12,529 bases of DNA from Actinomycetota bacterium (lineage in GTDB: Bacteria > Actinomycetota > Actinomycetes > Nanopelagicales > Nanopelagicaceae): assembly GCA_009927705.1 (NCBI GenBank), contig RFMK01000134.1, positions 1 through 12,529 on the forward strand. The letters are read 5' to 3'. Every line of letters begins with the position of its first letter. Position 1 is the stretch's first letter. The position numbers and the translations under genes are program-made. The notes beneath the pieces are model-generated. The model had not been told where the DNA came from. It did no database searches and saw only the letters and a program-made list of their open reading frames with translations. Shown here piece by piece: positions 6,301 to 12,529 of this stretch.

Positions 6301-7800
6301 ATGTCTTTCATTGGCTCCCTCGACCAAGGAACCTCTAGCACTCGCTTCATAGTCTTCGATGAAGCAGGAAAAATCGTTGGTCAACACCAGCTAGAGCACT
6401 CTCAAATTCTGCCTCAAGCAGGTTGGGTCGAACATGATGCCGCCGAGATTTGGAAACGTACACAAGATGTCATAACTGGTGCATTAAAAGCGGCTCGAAT
6501 TACTGGTTCTGATTTGGCTGCCATTGGAATCACCAACCAACGTGAGACTACTGTCATCTGGGATAAGACCACTGGCGCTCCCTTATCAAATGCAATCGTT
6601 TGGCAAGACACTCGCACAGCAGACTTCCTCAACGCGCTCTCCCCTGAAGTTCAGCGCACGATTACCCATAAAACCGGTCTTGCAATTGCGCCGTACTTTG
6701 CTGGAAGCAAAATACGTTGGCTGATCAAGAACGTTCCAGCTGTATCGCAGGCAATCGCAGATGGTCGGGCTCTGGTAGGAACTATTGATTCATGGTTGTT
6801 ATGGAATCTTTCTGGCGGCGTGCGAGGTGGAGTTCATTTCACTGATGTCACAAATGCCAGCCGAACGCTATTGATGAATCTTGAGACTCTCGATTGGGAT
6901 GATGAATTACTAGGCTACTTCGATGTTCCCCGCTCCATCTTGCCCACAATCAAATCGTCCTCTGAAATCTATGCTCATACTGACCCTGCAGGGCCATTAG
7001 GCACAGCAATTCCAATCTCAGGAATTGTTGGTGACCAGCAGGCCGCAATGGTCGGCCAAGCTTGTTTTGATCGCGGTGAATCCAAAACCACCTACGGCAC
7101 TGGAAATTTTGCTCTTCTCAACACGGGAACTGAGATTGTGCGATCGAAGAATGGCTTGCTCACAACGGTCTGTTTCAAGTTTGGCAATGAACCTGCGCGC
7201 TACGCACTCGAAGGTTCAGTTGCTGTAACGGGCTCAGCCATCCAATGGCTCCGCGATCAATTACAGATAATTTCAAGCGCCCCAGATATTGAAGGCCTCG
7301 CTAGCTCTGTAACTGATAACGGTGGCGTGTATTTCGTCCCAGCATTTTCTGGTCTCTTTGCCCCTTATTGGCGAAGTGATGCGCGAGGTGTAGTTGTGGG
7401 CCTTACGCGAGCAGCTACTAAAGCTCATCTCGCGCGCGCTGCTCTAGAGGCGATTTGTTTTCAGACACGCGACGTCTTAGATGCAATGTCAGCCGATAGC
7501 GGAGTGAAACTTCCCGAGATGCGTGTTGATGGTGGAATAACCGCGAATGCGTTATGTATGCAGATGCAAGCCGACATTATGGGTGTTGACGTTGTGCGAC
7601 CGCAGATCATTGAAACCACAGCCTTGGGAGCTGCCTATGCGGCTGGACTGGCTGTTGGTTTCTTCAAAGATATTGAAGAGCTACGAAAGAAATGGCAGGA
7701 AGGCCGACGTTGGAAAGCTGATCAATCAAGTCTTCTTGCAACAGATGGTTACATGCAATGGAAAAAAGCGATTGAACGCACTCTCAATTGGCTGGATTAA
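6301..7800 (+). CDS. glpK: Glycerol kinase
   Basis: The 499-residue FGGY-family kinase phosphorylates glycerol with ATP to sn-glycerol-3-phosphate in the cytoplasm, the substrate of GlpD next door. Family marks run through the whole length: LDQGTSSTR (residues 7-15, phosphate loop), PQAGWVEHD, GITNQRET, VWQDTRT, GTIDSWLLW, TDVTNASRT, GDQQAA, TYGTGNF, FVPAFSGLFAPYW and RVDGGITAN. Length is normal (E. coli GlpK has 502 residues). The ATG at 6301 is chosen over upstream in-frame ATG 6247 because the family starts right before the LDQGT motif and a -10 (TAGGAT) sits seven bases ahead. The gene ends in a TTAA stop overlap with the alpha-galactosidase gene. No GlpF facilitator gene is nearby. Identification is firm. 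Confidence 0.96.
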   Translation: MSFIGSLDQGTSSTRFIVFDEAGKIVGQHQLEHSQILPQAGWVEHDAAEIWKRTQDVITGALKAARITGSDLAAIGITNQRETTVIWDKTTGAPLSNAIVWQDTRTADFLNALSPEVQRTITHKTGLAIAPYFAGSKIRWLIKNVPAVSQAIADGRALVGTIDSWLLWNLSGGVRGGVHFTDVTNASRTLLMNLETLDWDDELLGYFDVPRSILPTIKSSSEIYAHTDPAGPLGTAIPISGIVGDQQAAMVGQACFDRGESKTTYGTGNFALLNTGTEIVRSKNGLLTTVCFKFGNEPARYALEGSVAVTGSAIQWLRDQLQIISSAPDIEGLASSVTDNGGVYFVPAFSGLFAPYWRSDARGVVVGLTRAATKAHLARAALEAICFQTRDVLDAMSADSGVKLPEMRVDGGITANALCMQMQADIMGVDVVRPQIIETTALGAAYAAGLAVGFFKDIEELRKKWQEGRRWKADQSSLLATDGYMQWKKAIERTLNWLD

Positions 7801-9908
7801 AGCTCACGAATCTTTAGAAGCAACGCATTCTCAGGGCGCAAAATAGGCGCAGGCAACCCAACATTTTCTAACTCTGACCCACTCATCGTTGCACCAGACT
7901 CGACCCACGGTGGCGGAGTGATAGCCATGAATTCAGCGCTACCCGCCGCAGCAAGAACTGTGATGGCGTAACGAGAATTAGCTTTCAAGCCACGCATGGT
8001 GATCTTTGGTGCATGAGAGGCGACGATGGGTCGAAGTTGTACAAAGCAGAAAATTGCTTCGCTCTGATCTTTGCTGATGACTCCGTGGAGATAATGGGAA
8101 GCATCGGGATAATCCATGCGCACAACAGATCCTGAATGCAACAAACCTCGCTCTGCTTTATAAACATCAATCCAATTCTTGAGCAGCGAGAGCTCTTCTT
8201 TCTTGAGGGATGTGAGGTCGCGCTCGAGACCGGCATGACCAAAGAGCGCTGTTGCCGCGCGGAAAGCGAGCGAAAGATGACGTCCAGTTTGATGTCCTGG
8301 ATCAGAACCGACATGAGTTCCGAGTAATTCTGGTGGAATGAATTGTGTCGTCCATCGTTGCATGGTCTGGCGTTCGAGCGCATCGTTGTTATCACTTGTC
8401 CAAAAACGATCCACCAAATCGATAATTCCAAGATCTATTCTTCCGCCACCGGATGCACACGATTCAATTTCTAGTCCAGGATGACGTTTCTTAAGTTCCG
8501 CAAAGAGTCGATAGAGCGCCAAAGTCTGCTTACGGATTGCCGGACGGTTATTTGAGCCAGCATCAATCAAAGTCCGATTATGGTCCCACTTGATGTATGA
8601 AATCTTATGTTTGGCGAGAATCTCACTTGTTTGAGTGAGTACATGGCTAAAAGCATCAGGATTATCAAGATTAAGTACTTGTTCATGTCGCCAAGTCGGC
8701 GGAACTCGACCTTCAACATTAAGTATCCAATCAGGGTGTGCGCGATAGAGATCAGAATCTGGATTGACCATTTCGCCTTCAAACCAAAGTCCAAACTCCA
8801 TCTTCTTCGAGACAACGTAATCAACGATGCCAACTAGACCTTGTGGCCACATGTCTTTGCTAATGGTCCAATCACCCAGCCCGCTTCGATCGTTACGTCG
8901 CGACCCGAACCAACCATCATCGAGCACTACGCGCTCCACGCCTATCTCCGCTGCAATATCGACCAGCTCACGAACTTTTACTTCATCGTGATTGAAGTAG
9001 ATCGCTTCCCACATATTGAGCGTGAGCGGACGCGGCTTTTTTGGATGTAGTGCACGGGCTCGAAGATGTGAATGTAAATTCTGAGCAAGTCCATCAAGCC
9101 CTTGATGCGAGTACCAAGCGAAAAAAGTTGGCGCTTTATAACTTTCGCCTTTTTTAAGTATTACTTCGCCTGGAAGCAAAACTTCTGCGGCACCAATACT
9201 CTGGACGCCTTCATAGTTTTTCTCGACGCAATATTGTGAATCACCGCTCCATGCCAAAGATACTGCCCACGCCTCACCCGAGCTGAAATTTGTGAATTCA
9301 TTAAGCGCGATCTGGCCAATCGTGTAGTTATGGCCACTTCGCCCTTCATGTGAATCGCGTACCCAGCGACCGATGGCAATTTCTTTTCGTTGCGGGTTAC
9401 GTTCATTGGACCATCGCCCCGCAAAATCTAGAGTTTGTGTTGCGCGATCGCTTAACGGAAGCCAATAGAAGAGTTCGTTGAGAGTGTAAGCATCGCCATT
9501 ATTCGAAAGTTCATATGAAGCTTTCAGCACTCCATGAGAATCAAGATTGCCCATCAATTGAAGCGTCAATTGGGCAGATTGATCTTCAAGAACCGCTGAG
9601 AATGTATCTTTGGTGCTGGAAATATTCTTGACCATGAAATGAGTTGACCAGCCAGTTCCATTTCGGTGTCCAGAGATTGTCGGATAGCCGAGCCAACCAC
9701 GTGAGTGTTCACGCATGATGCCTGGGTGTTGAACTTGGTCATAGTCGCTATTAGCGACTGATCGCTGAAATGGGACCGTTGAGAAATCTCCTGCAATCTC
9801 TCTGCCCCAATAACGGATAACAAGCGCACCATTGATGACCTCTAGAAAGATATCTACGCCGCCGTTAGTGAGGCGGGCAGAAGCGCTTAGGGAAGGAAGC
9901 GAAGACAT
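7797..9908 (-). CDS. Alpha-galactosidase, glycoside hydrolase family 36
   Basis: The 703-residue protein lacks a signal peptide, so it should act in the cytoplasm on imported alpha-galactosides (melibiose, raffinose or galactosyl-glycerol type). It has an N-terminal beta-sandwich (about 1-290), a TIM barrel (about 290-620) and a C-terminal beta domain. Marks of GH36 are NMWEAIYFN, VLDDGWFG (D330, D331), WDHNR with the nucleophile D442, ESCASGGGR, and WTSDNND with the acid/base near D506. The frame is open to 10130, but that start would overlap 200 bp of galT; ATG 9908 follows a -10 (TACTCT) by six bases and gives normal family length. It is divergent from galT-galK across 21 bp, so liberated galactose would feed straight into them. 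The exact substrate is not shown by sequence. Confidence 0.93.
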   Translation of the reverse strand: MSSLPSLSASARLTNGGVDIFLEVINGALVIRYWGREIAGDFSTVPFQRSVANSDYDQVQHPGIMREHSRGWLGYPTISGHRNGTGWSTHFMVKNISSTKDTFSAVLEDQSAQLTLQLMGNLDSHGVLKASYELSNNGDAYTLNELFYWLPLSDRATQTLDFAGRWSNERNPQRKEIAIGRWVRDSHEGRSGHNYTIGQIALNEFTNFSSGEAWAVSLAWSGDSQYCVEKNYEGVQSIGAAEVLLPGEVILKKGESYKAPTFFAWYSHQGLDGLAQNLHSHLRARALHPKKPRPLTLNMWEAIYFNHDEVKVRELVDIAAEIGVERVVLDDGWFGSRRNDRSGLGDWTISKDMWPQGLVGIVDYVVSKKMEFGLWFEGEMVNPDSDLYRAHPDWILNVEGRVPPTWRHEQVLNLDNPDAFSHVLTQTSEILAKHKISYIKWDHNRTLIDAGSNNRPAIRKQTLALYRLFAELKKRHPGLEIESCASGGGRIDLGIIDLVDRFWTSDNNDALERQTMQRWTTQFIPPELLGTHVGSDPGHQTGRHLSLAFRAATALFGHAGLERDLTSLKKEELSLLKNWIDVYKAERGLLHSGSVVRMDYPDASHYLHGVISKDQSEAIFCFVQLRPIVASHAPKITMRGLKANSRYAITVLAAAGSAEFMAITPPPWVESGATMSGSELENVGLPAPILRPENALLLKIREL

Positions 9909-9913
9909 ACGGG

Positions 9914-9920
9914 TAGAGTA
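9914..9920. promoter_or_regulatory. TAGAGTA: candidate shared -10 of galT and the alpha-galactosidase gene
   Basis: On the minus strand TACTCT is followed by six bases (ACCCGT) and the ATG at 9908, a leaderless arrangement. On the plus strand TAGAGT lies ten bases before the ATG of galT (9930), giving a leader of about three bases. It is the second TA-NNN-TA heptamer found in a very short divergent gap of this window, here only 21 bp. Inferred from sequence. Confidence 0.5.
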
Positions 9921-9929
9921 ATAGGCGTT

Positions 9930-11039
9930 ATGGCCTCGAAGAAACTCCTTGCCGGTATTACACGGACTGATCGCACATTGATGGACGGTCGAACCATTCG
10001 TTATTACGACACCCAAGGTCAAAGTCGAACTGCGGAAGACCAACGACCTGTAGAAGAACAACCAGTTATCGGAGAGATGCGCCTTGATCCGCTCAACAAT
10101 GAGTGGGTTGTGATTGCAGCTCACAGGCAAGGTCGAATTTTCTTGCCACCGAAAGAACTAAACCCACTCGCGCCAAGTCGACCAGGCTTTCTCACCGAAA
10201 TTCCCGAAAGCGATTATGAAGTAGTCGTCTTTGATAACCGTTCACCGTCGTTACGACCACCAGAAGGTGCATTCGATGCGCCTCATGACCCACACTTCTC
10301 AACTCCCCCGGTGCCTGCGGCAGGGAAATGTGAAGTCGTCTGTTTTACTTCGAATTACGACTCATCTTTTAAAGATCTCTCACATGCTCAGATTCGCACC
10401 GTTCTAGAAGCGTGGCGTGACCGCACTCACGAGCTCTCACAACTTCCTTTCATTCAACATATTGCGCCATTTGAAAATCGAGGCGAAGAAGTTGGCGTGA
10501 CTTTGAATCATCCTCATGGTCAGATTTATGCCTACTCTTACCTTCCGCCAAAAACTGCGCGGATGCTTGATGTTGCTCGAAATCACTTTTCCCAAACTGG
10601 ACGAGTTCTTCTCGATGACATTATCGCTCGCGAATTAGCAGATGAGGTTCGAATAATTGCTCAGAATTCGGAATGGGTTGCATATGTTCCTTATGCTTCA
10701 CGTTATCCATTTGAGATTCATGTCGCGCCGCGTCGAAGCGTTGCTGATTTTGTGGCGCTTGACGAAAGCGCATCTGAAGCATTTGCTCCCATTGCAAAAG
10801 AAGTTTTGCAACGCCTTGATGGTGTTTTTGGCGTCACGATGCCCTACATCGCGTCATGGCATCAAGCTCCCGTCCGTGAGGGACGTGACGTTATGCGTTT
10901 GCATTGGCAGATTCAGAGTGTTCGCAGAGCCCCTGGAAAGCTCAAGTACCTTGCCGGATCTGAATCAGCATTCGGCGCTTTCATGATGGATCTCAAGCCC
11001 GAACAATCCGCACAACAACTTCGGGAAGTAAAGCTCTAA
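9930..11039 (+). CDS. galT: Galactose-1-phosphate uridylyltransferase
   Basis: The 369-residue HIT-superfamily enzyme of the Leloir pathway swaps UDP between UDP-glucose and galactose-1-phosphate. The active site NHPHGQIYAY is present (H194-P-H196, with H196 expected to carry the uridylyl group), as are the family segments RLDPLNNEWVVIAAHRQGR, VVFDNRSPSL, FTSNYDSSFKDL, PFEIHVAPRR (H264) and LHWQIQ (H325). The N-terminus is somewhat longer than in E. coli GalT (348 residues), as is usual in Actinobacteria. The ATG at 9930 follows TAGAGT by ten bases. galK follows after only 7 bp. The TAA (11037-11039) is in the same frame as the galK catalytic motifs, which matters for the galK frameshift. No galE gene is present in the window. 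Identification is firm. Confidence 0.95.
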   Translation: MASKKLLAGITRTDRTLMDGRTIRYYDTQGQSRTAEDQRPVEEQPVIGEMRLDPLNNEWVVIAAHRQGRIFLPPKELNPLAPSRPGFLTEIPESDYEVVVFDNRSPSLRPPEGAFDAPHDPHFSTPPVPAAGKCEVVCFTSNYDSSFKDLSHAQIRTVLEAWRDRTHELSQLPFIQHIAPFENRGEEVGVTLNHPHGQIYAYSYLPPKTARMLDVARNHFSQTGRVLLDDIIARELADEVRIIAQNSEWVAYVPYASRYPFEIHVAPRRSVADFVALDESASEAFAPIAKEVLQRLDGVFGVTMPYIASWHQAPVREGRDVMRLHWQIQSVRRAPGKLKYLAGSESAFGAFMMDLKPEQSAQQLREVKL

Positions 11040-11046
11040 ATTCATC

Positions 11047-12173
11047 GTGGCTATTTCCGAGGCTTTTCGTATTCTGAATTTGGTGGGGAGCCTGAAGTCA
11101 TCGCTCAAGCTCCTGGTCGAGTAAATCTCATCGGTGAACACATTGATTACAGCGAAGGATTTGTCCTTCCATTCGCAATCGATGCAGTCACAACTGTCGC
11201 CATTCGACGTCGGAATGACTCTGAAGTTCACCTTGTTTCCGCTCAACAACCAGCTTCACGAGTGTTGATTTCTCAAAGCGACATTACAGATCACAAAGGA
11301 GATGGCTGGTCCAGATACGTACTAGGAGTCATCTGGTCTCTCGAAATAAAGAGTGGACTCGAGATTTATGTCGATGGGCAAGTGCCGCTTGGCGCTGGAC
11401 TCTCATCGTCTGCTGCTTTGGAATGCAGTACTGCCGTCGCTCTCAACCATCTTTTTTCTCTCAACAAGAACTCGAAAGAACTGGCTTTACTCACTCAGCG
11501 CGCCGAGAATAAATATGTAGGTGTGCCGTGCGGCATCATGGATCAATCTGTCTCATTAATGGCTCAAGCAGATCATGCGCTTCTTCTTGATTGTCGCGAC
11601 CTCAGCACACAACACATCCCAGTGGATTTTGCGGGCGCTAGTTTGCGGCTTCTGATCATTGATACCCGAGCGCATCACGCTCTCATCGATGGTGGCTACG
11701 CTGAGCGTCGCGCTTCGTGCGAATCAGTAGCAAGAAAGTTAAGTGTCCATTCCATGCGCGATCTTGATCTTGAAAAATTGGAATCTGGCCGTAATCTCAT
11801 AACTGACATTGAGTACAAGCGAGCCAGACATGCGGTTACTGAAATCGCGCGAGTACTTGCTGCCGTTGAATTGCTAGCTAATCGCGATTTCATTGGTTTT
11901 GGAGCGCTACTAACTCAGTCTCATAATTCACTCCGCGATGACTACACCGTTTCATGTCCTGAATTGGATGTGTCGGTAGAGACGGCACTCAAGAATGGAG
12001 CACTTGGAGCACGAATGGTCGGTGGGGGGTTTGGCGGAAGTGCAATCGCGCTGATTAGAGATGAAGATGCTGGAAAGATTTCTCAGGCGATTGAAAGAGT
12101 ATTTGCCGAACGAGGTTTCGATTCCCCGCGCTTCTTTAATTCATTGCCAAGCGGTGGCGCCAGAGTTATCTAG
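11047..12173 (+). CDS. galK: Galactokinase, frameshifted near its 5' end as given
   Basis: GHMP kinase that phosphorylates galactose with ATP at C1. The main frame carries all hallmarks: APGRVNLIGEH (11109-11141), PLGAGLSSSAALE (11383-11421), CGIMDQ with the catalytic Asp at 11541-11543, and the C-terminal MVGGGFGGS. Yet between the galT stop and GTG 11262 this frame has no ATG, GTG, TTG or CTG, so a conventional start would lose the galactose-binding signature. A galK-like N-terminus (MAISEAFRIL, GTG 11047) lies in the next frame and joins EFGGEPEVIAQAPGR if one base is added at about 11077-11088. Restored length is about 375 residues (E. coli 382). Either a sequence error, a real mutation, or a rare ATT start at 11040. 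The stop overlaps the ACT gene (CTAG). Confidence 0.88.
11074..11088 (+). other. Position of the one-base frameshift in galK
   Basis: Upstream codons in the GTG-11047 frame encode the expected start of galactokinase (EAFRIL); downstream codons one frame back encode FGGEPEVIAQAPGR. The likeliest lesion is one base lost from the short T run at 11079-11081 or the G run at 11085-11088: adding one T gives the smooth join RILNFGGEPE. The interval has no good -1 slippery heptamer; G-GTG-GGG is the nearest but its first codon re-pairs poorly. Confidence 0.75.
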
Positions 12174-12409
12174 CTAACGGGCGTTACAGAAATTACTTCT
12201 ACGCCTCCAATGGCGCTTAAGACATTGATCAAATCTTGCGGATCATTTCCTGGGAATGCGACAGTGATGTCATCGATTCCACGACCACCCTCGGAAGAGA
12301 GAACAACAAGTCCACGAATATCTCCGCCAGCAAAACCAATTGCGGAAGCCACGGCCCCAAGGGAGCCTGGGCGATCAGGGAGTGCGACGCGAATGCGAAC
12401 CATTGCCAT
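12170..12409 (-). CDS. Small single ACT-domain protein
   Basis: The 79-residue protein is one ACT domain and nothing else: a first strand (MVRIRVALPDRPG), the L-G-A-V-A helix (SLGAVASAIGFAGGDI), the RGLVVLSS strand, a Gly-rich turn with DDITVAFP, then a second helix (PQDLINVLSAIGGV) and a last strand. ACT domains usually bind amino acids and regulate enzymes; freestanding ones are regulators or subunits. Actinobacteria have longer relatives with the LPDRPGSLGAVAS motif, so this may be a shortened form. The first ATG (12409) is preferred because TAGACT precedes it by six bases; ATG 12403 is the alternative. It lies 21 bp after tRNA-Asn on the same strand, and its TAG overlaps the galK stop as CTAG. 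Its ligand and partner are not known from sequence. Confidence 0.82.
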   Translation of the reverse strand: MAMVRIRVALPDRPGSLGAVASAIGFAGGDIRGLVVLSSEGGRGIDDITVAFPGNDPQDLINVLSAIGGVEVISVTPVS

Positions 12410-12415
12410 AGCGGG

Positions 12416-12421
12416 AGTCTA
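12416..12421 (-). promoter_or_regulatory. Probable -10 of the ACT-domain gene (leaderless)
   Basis: On the minus strand TAGACT is followed by six bases (CCCGCT) and the ATG at 12409. This is the same TANNNT-plus-six-or-seven arrangement as at blh, glpK and the alpha-galactosidase gene. It would let the ACT gene be transcribed independently of the tRNA just upstream. Confidence 0.45.
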
Positions 12422-12430
12422 AGCGAAAAG

Positions 12431-12503
12431 CTCCCTGACTTGGACTCGAACCAAGAACCTGCCGGTTAACAGCCGGCTGCTCTGCCGATTGAGCTATCAG
12501 GGA
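12431..12503 (-). tRNA. tRNA-Asn (GUU)
   Basis: On the minus strand the acceptor stem TCCCTGA (from 12503) pairs perfectly with TCAGGGA (ending 12432), and the discriminator is G as expected for Asn. The D stem is GCTC/GAGC, the anticodon loop CTGTTAA holds GTT, and the T arm is CTTGG-TTCGAGT-CCAAG. CCA is not encoded. The ACT-domain gene begins 21 bp downstream. Confidence 0.97.
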
Positions 12504-12517
12504 TCGGCTAGCGGGAA

Positions 12518-12523
12518 ACTCTA
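12518..12523 (-). promoter_or_regulatory. Possible -10 of tRNA-Asn
   Basis: TAGAGT on the minus strand lies 14 bases before the mature 5' end of the tRNA, giving a leader of about seven bases. The hexamer is identical to the plus-strand element before galT. The -35 region is cut off by the window edge. Confidence 0.35.
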
Positions 12524-12529
12524 GGTCAA

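Noticed and set aside
6274..6387. Longer N-terminus for GlpD starting at 6387
   Set aside because: It would overlap the start of glpK, and the added 38 residues match nothing in GlpD. ATG 6273 gives normal length.
9909..10130. 74-residue N-terminal extension of the alpha-galactosidase
   Set aside because: It is antisense to well-conserved galT sequence and lacks GH36 features. ATG 9908 has a promoter at leaderless distance.
11077..11089. Programmed -1 frameshifting in galK
   Set aside because: No canonical X-XXY-YYZ heptamer, no clear downstream stimulatory hairpin, and no precedent I know for galK. A one-base indel is simpler.
11262..12173. galK starting at GTG 11262 as an intact gene
   Set aside because: The product would lack GRVNLIGEH, which is required for sugar binding, while that motif is intact in the same frame upstream.
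1..12529. Insertion sequences, prophage genes, CRISPR arrays or direct repeats near the tRNAs
   Set aside because: No transposase, integrase or repeat-spacer pattern was seen, and neither tRNA 3' end is visibly duplicated inside the window.

Overview
The window looks like a piece of a small, streamlined actinobacterial genome, most like the freshwater planktonic acI lineage (Nanopelagicales). The basis is an actinobacterial-type split lycopene cyclase (CrtYc plus CrtYd), a Blh carotene-cleaving enzyme that makes retinal, actinobacterial-style GalT, DnaX-like and ACT proteins, base composition a little under 50% GC by eye, and extreme compaction. No stretch over about 50 bp lacks a gene, start and stop codons overlap repeatedly, and several genes seem to be leaderless. 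The lineage is an inference from gene content; no marker gene is present.

Layout from left to right. (1) The 3' end of a cold-shock protein gene (+) faces a minus-strand pair, blh followed by an M23 peptidase; a bidirectional terminator separates them. (2) A 48-bp divergent region with an 18-bp palindrome separates blh from a plus-strand series: crtYc, crtYd, a CAU-anticodon tRNA whose 5' end lies inside crtYd, an 81-residue membrane protein, an 89-residue protein like the C-terminal domain of DnaX, and a secreted GH25 lysozyme. CrtYc/CrtYd would convert lycopene to beta-carotene and Blh would split it to retinal, presumably for a rhodopsin encoded elsewhere; crtE, crtB, crtI and the rhodopsin gene are not here. 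(3) glpD (-) and glpK (+) are divergent across 27 bp. (4) A GH36 alpha-galactosidase gene (-) and galT-galK (+) are divergent across 21 bp. (5) A small ACT-domain gene and tRNA-Asn lie on the minus strand at the right end.

Regions 3 and 4 together encode release and phosphorylation of galactose and oxidation of glycerol. Their adjacency suggests that the natural substrate could be an alpha-galactosyl-glycerol of algal origin (floridoside/isofloridoside type or galactolipid head groups). No transporter or regulator gene is in the window, so this is a hypothesis.

Three things stand out. galK as given has no usable start in the frame of its catalytic motifs, and its natural N-terminus lies in another frame, so the sequence carries a one-base frameshift (real or an error). 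Both short divergent spacers contain a TA-NNN-TA heptamer that reads as a -10 element on both strands. All three convergent pairs without a terminator share a palindromic four-base stop overlap (TTAA, TTAA, CTAG).
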